From an uncultured Panacagrimonas sp. (GTDB lineage Bacteria > Pseudomonadota > Gammaproteobacteria > Nevskiales > Nevskiaceae): a stretch of DNA of 11,140 nucleotides. The stretch's first letter is position 1; each line of letters starts with the position of its first letter. A program made the translations under genes and the position numbers. Positions 5,845 to 11,140 of this stretch are shown in pieces. Location of the stretch: the NCBI GenBank assembly GCA_946481265.1, contig CAMLNE010000116.1, positions 1-11,140 on the forward strand, in the 5' to 3' direction. The notes under the pieces were generated by a model. It was not told where the DNA came from and did not search any database. It saw only the letters and a program-made list of their open reading frames with translations.

Positions 5845-7098
5845 ATGAAACGCCCGCCTTTGCTTCGCATGCTCTGCCTGTGCCTGGCCTCCACCTCCGC
5901 GCATGCCTCGCTGGGCATGTTCGAACACGGAAACGGCATCGCCTCGATGGGCATGGGCGGCGTGAGCTACAGCTTCGCCGAGGAGACCACCACGCTCGCG
6001 GCGAACCCCGCCCATGCGCTGGCGCTCGGCAACCGCTACGACGTCGGCATCGACGTCTTCGCCGCGGAAGCCGGGGCTAGCTATGAAGGCAACGCCCTGG
6101 GCCCCGACGAGACCTTCAAGTCCAAAGGCCGCGAGTGGTATTCGATTCCGCAGGGCGGCTACTCGCGGCAGCTGACGGACCGCATCGGCTTCGGCATCAC
6201 CATGCTCAGCGCCGGCATGGGCCCCGACTACGATCGCAGCCCGTACCGGCGCTTCGGCGGCGCGCCCCGCACGAATCTGAACCTGGCCTCCAGCAGCGTG
6301 GTGACCGCGCTGGCGTACAAGATGAACCCGGTCCATACCATCGGCATCGGGCTCAACGTCGGCTACCAGTCCCTGTCCGTCGAGGGCGTGGAATTCATCG
6401 CCACTCCCGAGACCTCCGTGGCGCCGGATCACGTGACGAACCAGGGCAAGGATGGTGCGTTCAGCGTCGGCTTCTCGGTCGGCTGGCATGCGCAGTACAC
6501 GCCCTGGCTGGCGGTCGGCGCCGGCTACCGGAGCAAGAACCTCACGCAGCGCCACGAGGATTACCGCGGCCTGGTCGCCGAGGGCGGCAAGCTCGAACTG
6601 CCGGCGATCTACGGCGGCGGGCTCACGCTGACGCCGATCGACAAGTGGACATTTTCCTTCGAGGCGCAGCGCTACGCCTATCGCAAGCAGCGCGCGTTCC
6701 GCAACGGGCTGGGCCGGCTGGCCGTGGACCGCTACGGCAGCGACAACGGGCCGGGGTTCGGCTTCAAGGACCAGAACGCCTACAAGTTCGGCGTCCGCTG
6801 GCAGGCCACACCCAACCTCGCGCTGCGCGCCGGCTACGTCTACGCCACGCAGATCGTCAACGAGGCCGATACCCTGTTCGGGTTCTTCGGTTGCGTGACC
6901 GTCACCGATCAATACAGCATCGGCAGCACCTGGCAGGTGCGCGACTGGGAACTGACGACGTACGCGTTCAACGGCCTGAAGGACGAGGTGAAGGGCAGAA
7001 ATTCCATTCCCGAGGCCTTCGGTGGTGGCGAAGCCAATGTCTCGGACCGGGTCGTCGGATTCGGGCTGTCGCTGGGGCGGCGCTTCGGCGGCAAATAG
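5845..7098 (+). CDS. OmpP1/FadL/TodX-family outer-membrane channel
   Basis: This 417-residue predicted outer-membrane beta-barrel would let hydrophobic molecules (fatty acids, hydrocarbons, aromatics) cross the outer membrane. A signal peptide of about 21 residues ends at SAHA before SLG. The mature N-terminus, FEHGNGIASMGMGGVSYSFAE (26-46) leading to ANPA (53-56), carries the glycine-rich pattern and NPA motif of the FadL hatch region. The rest alternates polar and aromatic residues in strand-like segments, with paired motifs such as LAVGAGYRSK and LALRAGYVYA typical of barrel strands, and ends in a short Arg/Gly-rich strand. Length fits the family (about 420-450). The ribosome site before the ATG is poor; the start is chosen because the signal peptide begins exactly there. 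The substrate cannot be read from sequence. Its neighbours (oxygenase-type reductase upstream) favour a hydrophobic growth substrate rather than only fatty acids. Confidence 0.82.
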   Translation: MKRPPLLRMLCLCLASTSAHASLGMFEHGNGIASMGMGGVSYSFAEETTTLAANPAHALALGNRYDVGIDVFAAEAGASYEGNALGPDETFKSKGREWYSIPQGGYSRQLTDRIGFGITMLSAGMGPDYDRSPYRRFGGAPRTNLNLASSSVVTALAYKMNPVHTIGIGLNVGYQSLSVEGVEFIATPETSVAPDHVTNQGKDGAFSVGFSVGWHAQYTPWLAVGAGYRSKNLTQRHEDYRGLVAEGGKLELPAIYGGGLTLTPIDKWTFSFEAQRYAYRKQRAFRNGLGRLAVDRYGSDNGPGFGFKDQNAYKFGVRWQATPNLALRAGYVYATQIVNEADTLFGFFGCVTVTDQYSIGSTWQVRDWELTTYAFNGLKDEVKGRNSIPEAFGGGEANVSDRVVGFGLSLGRRFGGK

Positions 7099-7120
7099 GA
7101 CGAGATCGAGGAGATCGCAC

Positions 7121-8173
7121 ATGCGCAGCGGGCTGGCTCCATCCATCCGGATCATGACCCGCAGCGCAGCGCTCGCGGCGCTGCTTTGTGCGGGCGCCGC
7201 GCAGGCGGCGGAAGCAACGACGCCGACGCCGACGCCAATCGAACGCGAGCTGCACATCGTGGCGACGGTCGAGGCCACGCAGGACTGGAAGAAGAACGAC
7301 CCGAAGTACCCCGGCGAGCAGTGGTCCAAGGGCACAACCCGCCAGCGCTACGAGATCACCACGCGGCTGCGCTCCGATGGAAAGCTCGAGCTGCGCAACC
7401 TGCTCCATCCGGACCTGCACACGCGCCTGGAGGCCAAGACCATCCATCTCGCGCGACAGGCCAAGAAGCAGCTCGATGCCTCCGGCAAGCCGATCAAGAT
7501 TCCGCAGACCGAGCAGGAGAAGTCGGAATTCATGCTCGACCTGCAGCGCCGCATGATCGCCTGCGAGGGAGAGCCGACCTGCTTCCACGACACCCAGATG
7601 CAGGCGGCCGCGATCATGGCGGCGATCGAATACCCCGAGGCGATGGAGGAGGACAGCGAGCCGGGCCGCTACCAGTATTTCCTGCCGTACAAGGGGTGCC
7701 CGGAAAAGTCGCGCGTCACCCTGACCATGAACATCGAGGGCGTGCGCTACAACAAGAGCTCCGACACGTTCGTGCCGTTCTCCGAGCGCCGCTCCGCCGA
7801 CACGGTGGACGCTTCCGACGGGCTGATGCTGTGCGCCCACTTCCTGGCCGTGATCGACACCCAGGACAAGGAGCGGCCGATGTACCAGGAGACCATCTTC
7901 GTACCGCGACCCGAGGGCATCACCGAGTTCACCGAGAACAACCACACCAGCCGCGAGAAGCAGTACCAGCCGATGCCGACCGCGGCCGTCGACTGGATGA
8001 CCGAGGTGCTGCGCCATGCGCCGGCCGAGGGCAGCCGCGAGGCCACCCTGCCCCTGCCGCTGTCCCTCAACGGCAATTCGACCTGGCTGGGCTTGTGGAC
8101 CGGCACGGCGAAGATTTCGATGCAGTGGTCCTTCCGCGAGGTCCCTGAATCCGGAGCATCGCCCAGGCCGTAA
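7121..8173 (+). CDS. Secreted protein of unknown function
   Basis: The product has 350 residues with a Sec signal peptide: a basic start, the hydrophobic core AALAALLCAGA (16-26) and likely cleavage after AQA (27-29). A Thr-Pro repeat (33-39) follows as a short linker. The mature part is mixed alpha/beta with no membrane segment. It contains four Cys (148, 154, 193, 238) that could form two disulfides in the periplasm, a basic helix around 104-118, and a strand-rich C-terminus ending in GLWTGTAKISMQWSF (324-338). I recognise no family or catalytic motif. The ATG at 7121 has GAGGAG seven bases upstream. An internal ATG at 7154 would still leave a signal peptide, so the exact N-terminus is uncertain by 11 residues. 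The gene starts 22 bp after the FadL-like gene and ends 29 bp before the lipoprotein gene, suggesting an envelope operon. Confidence 0.78.
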   Translation: MRSGLAPSIRIMTRSAALAALLCAGAAQAAEATTPTPTPIERELHIVATVEATQDWKKNDPKYPGEQWSKGTTRQRYEITTRLRSDGKLELRNLLHPDLHTRLEAKTIHLARQAKKQLDASGKPIKIPQTEQEKSEFMLDLQRRMIACEGEPTCFHDTQMQAAAIMAAIEYPEAMEEDSEPGRYQYFLPYKGCPEKSRVTLTMNIEGVRYNKSSDTFVPFSERRSADTVDASDGLMLCAHFLAVIDTQDKERPMYQETIFVPRPEGITEFTENNHTSREKQYQPMPTAAVDWMTEVLRHAPAEGSREATLPLPLSLNGNSTWLGLWTGTAKISMQWSFREVPESGASPRP

Positions 8174-8202
8174 CAGTACGGCTCCATACCAAAGGACTCA
8201 GC

Positions 8203-9642
8203 ATGATCCGTCTCGCGTTTCCGCTGTTGCTGTCCACGGCGTTGGTGCTCGGCGGTTGCAGCGGGTTGAACGGGCCCTCGCCCTACGTCGGCTGGTACAA
8301 GGGCTACGACACTTGCCGGGACGAATATCTCGAGATGGACGCGCGCGTGGCCGCGGCGGGCGTCGGGGATGCCGCGTACTTCCGCGTACCGGGCTATCCC
8401 TACCTGCGCACCGACCGCATGACCGCTTCGTTCGCCCACGAGGTCGAGGGCATCGACCAGACCGGTGGCTGGATCCGGCGCATGCGCGAGTTCGACCAGG
8501 AAGCGCGCGAGTTCGAATACCGCAACCTGGGCATGTCGCAGCAGGAGATCGGCATCCAGCGGCACCGCTTCCTCAACTGCAGCCGCGCCCTGGTGACCTT
8601 CGAGCTGGCGGAGCCCGACGCACTGGAAAAGCTCAAGTCCAGCGTGACGCCCGACGATGGGTATTCGGATCTCGCCCGCACCCTGGGCCTGTACCCGCTG
8701 ATGGTGCGGCGGCTGCAGTCGCGCATCGCCGCCGAGCATGAGTCGGTGCGTCGCGAATTCTCGCGCCCGCTGGCCGAGCTCGACGCGACGACGCCGCTGC
8801 AGCTGTGGACCGTGGAGGCGGCCGAGGATCCGCTGCTCGCCGAGGTCGACTTTCGCGCCGCGATCCCGGACGAATTCGGCCTGCCGGGCCTGACCGAGTC
8901 GCAGTGGCAGGCGCTGGCCGAGCGGTATGCGCCAGCACTCTGGATCGAAAGCGGCGGCGAGTTCGACCAGCCGGGCGCGCCACGCTGGGGCCCGGATGCC
9001 GTGGACGTGGACAGCACGCGGGCCCAGGTCAACTACTCGATCAGCTTCGCGCGCTTCGGCGCCGAGCCGGTGATGCAGATCACCTACTTCGTCTGGTTTC
9101 GTGGCGTCGGCCCGGCATCCCCGCACATCGACGGCCTGATCTGGCGCACCACGCTCGACATGGACGCACGCCCGCTCACCCACGAGAGCCTGCATGCCGC
9201 CGGCCACTCGCACTACTGGTTCCCGGTGCAGCCCCTGACGCCCCGCCCGGCCGACAGCATCTGGCGCCAAGCGGGGCTGCTGCCGCAGGGCCGGGTCGAG
9301 GCGGACCGTGCGGCGCTGCGCCTGCAGTCGCGCAGCCATGCGCTGCGCCGCGTGGTGCCCGTCGAGCAGGCCCAGGCCGAACAGCGGCGCCACTACGTCC
9401 TGAGCCGTTACGAGGATCTGTACAGCCTGCCGCTGCCCGGCGGCGGCCGGCGCAGCCTGTTCGGGCCCGACGGCCTGGTCCCGGGACCGGCCGGGTCCGA
9501 CCCGACCTGGTCATGGTCGAGCGGCGTACGCCACCCAGGCGCGCTCAAGCAGTACGGCCACCACACCCCGGCCTACGTCGGCCGCGGGCACTTCGACGCC
9601 CCGTTCCTGCTCGACTCGGTCTTCCTGCCGCGCTCCGGCTGA
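8203..9642 (+). CDS. Large lipoprotein with His-rich C-terminal domain, unknown function
   Basis: The product has 479 residues. The signal ends in the lipobox LGGC, with lipidated Cys19; Ser follows at +2, so export to the outer membrane is likely. Residues 30-200 look largely helical, with C38 and C126 as a possible disulfide. From about 235 a second domain begins with WQALAERYAPALWIE. It holds YFVWFR (295-300), HIDGLIWRTTLD (308-319), LHAAGHSHYWFP (330-341) and, near the end, YGHHTPAYVGRGHFDAPFLLDSVF (451-474). From memory, similar His-containing blocks recur in uncharacterised proteobacterial proteins, where I recall a GCYH-like motif in place of AGHSH; this needs a search. The dense His and acidic residues suggest a metal site, but no known hydrolase motif is evident. 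AAAGGA (8191-8196) supports the ATG. The sigma-factor gene starts only 13 bp downstream. Confidence 0.8.
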   Translation: MIRLAFPLLLSTALVLGGCSGLNGPSPYVGWYKGYDTCRDEYLEMDARVAAAGVGDAAYFRVPGYPYLRTDRMTASFAHEVEGIDQTGGWIRRMREFDQEAREFEYRNLGMSQQEIGIQRHRFLNCSRALVTFELAEPDALEKLKSSVTPDDGYSDLARTLGLYPLMVRRLQSRIAAEHESVRREFSRPLAELDATTPLQLWTVEAAEDPLLAEVDFRAAIPDEFGLPGLTESQWQALAERYAPALWIESGGEFDQPGAPRWGPDAVDVDSTRAQVNYSISFARFGAEPVMQITYFVWFRGVGPASPHIDGLIWRTTLDMDARPLTHESLHAAGHSHYWFPVQPLTPRPADSIWRQAGLLPQGRVEADRAALRLQSRSHALRRVVPVEQAQAEQRRHYVLSRYEDLYSLPLPGGGRRSLFGPDGLVPGPAGSDPTWSWSSGVRHPGALKQYGHHTPAYVGRGHFDAPFLLDSVFLPRSG

Positions 9643-9655
9643 TCGGAGTGCGCCG

Positions 9656-10228
9656 GTGATCCCGACCACGGCCGCGGAGCAGGAGCGCCTGGCCGCGCTG
9701 CTGACCCGCGTCGCCGGTGGCGAACAACGGGCGCTGGCAAGCCTCTACGACCTCACCAGCCCGATCCTGTACGGCCTGCTGCTGCGCATGCTGCGGCGCC
9801 CGGAGCTGGCACAGGAAGCCCTGCAGGACAGCTACCTGCGCGTGTGGCAGCGCGCGGAAACCTATACGGCGGCCAAGGGCGAGCCGATCGGCTGGCTGAT
9901 CGGGGTGGCGCGCTACCGGGCGCTGGACGTGCTGCGCCGCCGTCGCGAAGGGGCGCCCGGCCTGCTCGACACCCCGGCCCTGCACGACGTCGACCTGGCC
10001 GACCTCGAGCCCGGCCCCGAGGCCCTCGCCGTCGAGCGCGAAGGGCTGGAGCGGCTGCTGCGCTGCATGCGCGGACTCAGCGAGGTGCAACGGAAAAGCG
10101 TCCTGCTCGCGTACTACGAGGGGTACTCCCACACGGAGCTGGCGCAGGCCATGGACGCCCCGCTCGGCACCGTGAAGGCCTGGATCCGGCGCGGGCTGGC
10201 CCGGCTGCGGGAGTGCCTGGATCGCTGA
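9656..10228 (+). CDS. ECF-type RNA polymerase sigma factor (SigK-like)
   Basis: This 190-residue group 4 sigma factor directs RNA polymerase to a small set of promoters when released by its anti-sigma. Region 2 spans about 24-97, with LAQEALQDSYLRVWQRA (51-67) and the -10-recognition helix PIGWLIGVARYRALDVLRRR (77-96). A variable acidic linker (about 104-130) precedes region 4 (about 133-187), which has LSEVQRKSVLLAYYEGYSHTELA (141-163) and the helix-turn-helix GTVKAWIRRGLARLRE (171-186). The pattern resembles SigK-type ECFs paired with RskA-like anti-sigmas. It starts with GTG; CGGAG lies seven bases upstream, and the start is only 13 bp after the lipoprotein gene, so it is probably cotranscribed with, and perhaps autoregulates, the envelope genes upstream. 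The signal sensed is unknown. Confidence 0.93.
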   Translation: MIPTTAAEQERLAALLTRVAGGEQRALASLYDLTSPILYGLLLRMLRRPELAQEALQDSYLRVWQRAETYTAAKGEPIGWLIGVARYRALDVLRRRREGAPGLLDTPALHDVDLADLEPGPEALAVEREGLERLLRCMRGLSEVQRKSVLLAYYEGYSHTELAQAMDAPLGTVKAWIRRGLARLRECLDR

Positions 10229-10274
10229 TCCCCGGGCAGCCGGACGCCGGGAGACGGAGCAAGAGGACCGCGCA

Positions 10275-11030
10275 ATGCGCTACGACAACCCGGAACTGCT
10301 GCGCGAACTGGCGGCGGAGTATGTGATCGGCACCTTGCGCGGCGCCGCACGCCGGCGTTTCGAGGTCCTCGTGGAGCAGAACGCCGCGCTGCGCCTGCAG
10401 AAGGAGTTCTGGGAGCAGCGGCTCGCCGAATTCGGCCAGGTCGTGCCGCCCGTGCCGCCGCCGGCGAGCGCGCGCACCGCGCTGCTGCAGCGCGCTGGCG
10501 CAACCACCGCCGTGCCGGTGCGGCGGGGCCGCCGTCGCAGCGCCTGGGCCTGGGCCGCGGGCTTCGCCGCGGCGGCGAGCCTGGCCCTGGCCTTCCTGCT
10601 CGGACGGCACTATCCGGCGGCGCCGGTATCCGCACTGTCGGTCGCCGCGGCACCCGAACCCGAAATCCGCGAGGCCTGGCCGATCTACGCCGGCCAGGTG
10701 CGCATGCCGGCCTCGAGCACCGCCTGGCTGCTGAGCCTGTCGCCCGACCACCAGCACCTGATCGCGGTCGCCGCGAACGACTTCGTCCAGGGCGGGCGCA
10801 GCCAGCTGCAGCTCTGGTGCCTGGTCGCGGGAGTCGACCCGGTGCCGATGGGCGTGCTGCCCAGCGAAAGGGACGCCAGTGTCAGCTTCGACATCCCGCC
10901 ATCGATTCGCGGCCGCGGCCCGATCAGCTTTGCGATCACGCTCGAACCTCCCGGGCTTGATGCCGGTGCGGCCGCCCGGCCCTCGCGGCCGGTCCTCGAC
11001 CAGTCGCCGACCCTGCTCGACAGCATCTAG
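10275..11030 (+). CDS. RskA-like membrane anti-sigma factor
   Basis: The product has 251 residues. The N-terminal cytoplasmic domain (1-55), with ELAAEYVIGTLRGAARRRFE (11-30), is the sigma-binding fold typical of RskA-type anti-sigmas, which lack the zinc motif HxxxCxxC. None is present here. A Pro-rich linker (58-63) and the basic stretch RRGRRR (83-88) precede one membrane helix (about 90-110). The periplasmic RskA C-terminal domain (about 125-240) contains SSTAWLLSLSPDHQHLIAVA and PISFAITLEPPG before a short tail. Release usually requires regulated proteolysis of the membrane segment in response to an envelope or redox signal. The gene begins 46 bp after the sigma gene with AGAGGA (10262-10267) as its ribosome site, the standard sigma/anti-sigma order. 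The C-terminal tail is less glycine-rich than in many RskA proteins. Confidence 0.88.
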   Translation: MRYDNPELLRELAAEYVIGTLRGAARRRFEVLVEQNAALRLQKEFWEQRLAEFGQVVPPVPPPASARTALLQRAGATTAVPVRRGRRRSAWAWAAGFAAAASLALAFLLGRHYPAAPVSALSVAAAPEPEIREAWPIYAGQVRMPASSTAWLLSLSPDHQHLIAVAANDFVQGGRSQLQLWCLVAGVDPVPMGVLPSERDASVSFDIPPSIRGRGPISFAITLEPPGLDAGAAARPSRPVLDQSPTLLDSI

Positions 11031-11118
11031 GGCAAGGCCGAAGGCACGTCGCCGACGCAGGCCGCCGGCGCAGGACGGCGAGCCGGCTAGCGCGCATTTC
11101 TCACAGGGGGATCGAGCG

Positions 11119-11140
11119 ATGGCCGTGCGTCGAGGACGTG
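11119..11140 (+). CDS. Start of a further gene, truncated by the window end
   Basis: An ATG at 11119 follows AGGGGG (11105-11110) with eight-base spacing and opens a frame reading MAVRRGR to the window edge. It is on the same strand as the sigma/anti-sigma pair and 88 bp after the anti-sigma stop. The basic N-terminus could begin a signal peptide or membrane protein, but seven codons do not allow a functional call. Confidence 0.45.

Noticed and set aside
5626..7335. 569-codon minus-strand open frame opposite the FadL-like gene
   Set aside because: It mirrors the codon pattern of the real gene, with no recognisable motifs. The forward protein has a signal peptide and family motifs.
7747..9393. 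548-codon minus-strand open frame opposite the lipoprotein gene
   Set aside because: It is a shadow of a gene with a clear lipobox and good ribosome site; its own composition is not protein-like.
10275..10440. Zinc-binding anti-sigma (ZAS) domain in the anti-sigma factor
   Set aside because: No HxxxCxxC motif exists; the N-terminal domain has no Cys or His at all, which fits the RskA class instead.

Overview
The window is about 11.1 kb of high-GC DNA. Long spurious open frames run antisense to most genes, as expected at this GC content. Shine-Dalgarno-led genes, a FadL-type outer-membrane protein, a lipoprotein with a Gram-negative lipobox and an ECF sigma/RskA-type pair point to a proteobacterium. 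An aerobic gamma- or betaproteobacterium that degrades hydrophobic compounds is most likely, but this is inferred from gene content and no marker gene is present. I see no tRNA, rRNA, insertion sequence, CRISPR array or broken gene.

Layout. (1) 1-275: no convincing gene, with a 17-bp near-palindrome at the left edge. (2) 276-827, + strand: a ChrR-type NAD(P)H:FMN/quinone reductase. (3) 943-3920, - strand: a three-gene unit transcribed right to left. It encodes a divergent CurA-like enone reductase, a zinc alcohol dehydrogenase resembling geraniol/aryl-alcohol dehydrogenases, and a Trp-rich six-helix membrane protein of unknown function. (4) 3921-4102: a divergent control region with a good sigma70-type promoter facing right. 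(5) 4103-5644, + strand: a 2Fe-2S/FAD/NAD oxygenase-type reductase, then a 115-residue four-helix membrane protein that looks like an internal duplication; tandem hairpins separate the two. (6) 5845-11030, + strand: a closely spaced series of a FadL/TodX-like porin, a secreted protein of unknown function, a large lipoprotein of unknown function, an ECF sigma factor and its RskA-like anti-sigma. The start of another gene lies at 11119.

How the genes may work together. The left half looks like part of a catabolic module. A hydrophobic substrate could enter through the FadL-like channel and be hydroxylated by an oxygenase fed by the reductase; no oxygenase is in the window. The resulting alcohol could be oxidised by the zinc dehydrogenase, and a conjugated double bond reduced by the CurA-like enzyme. 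The right half couples three envelope proteins, two of unknown function, to an ECF sigma/anti-sigma switch. The main candidates for undescribed biology are the two membrane proteins beside the redox enzymes and the secreted-protein/lipoprotein pair beside the sigma factor.
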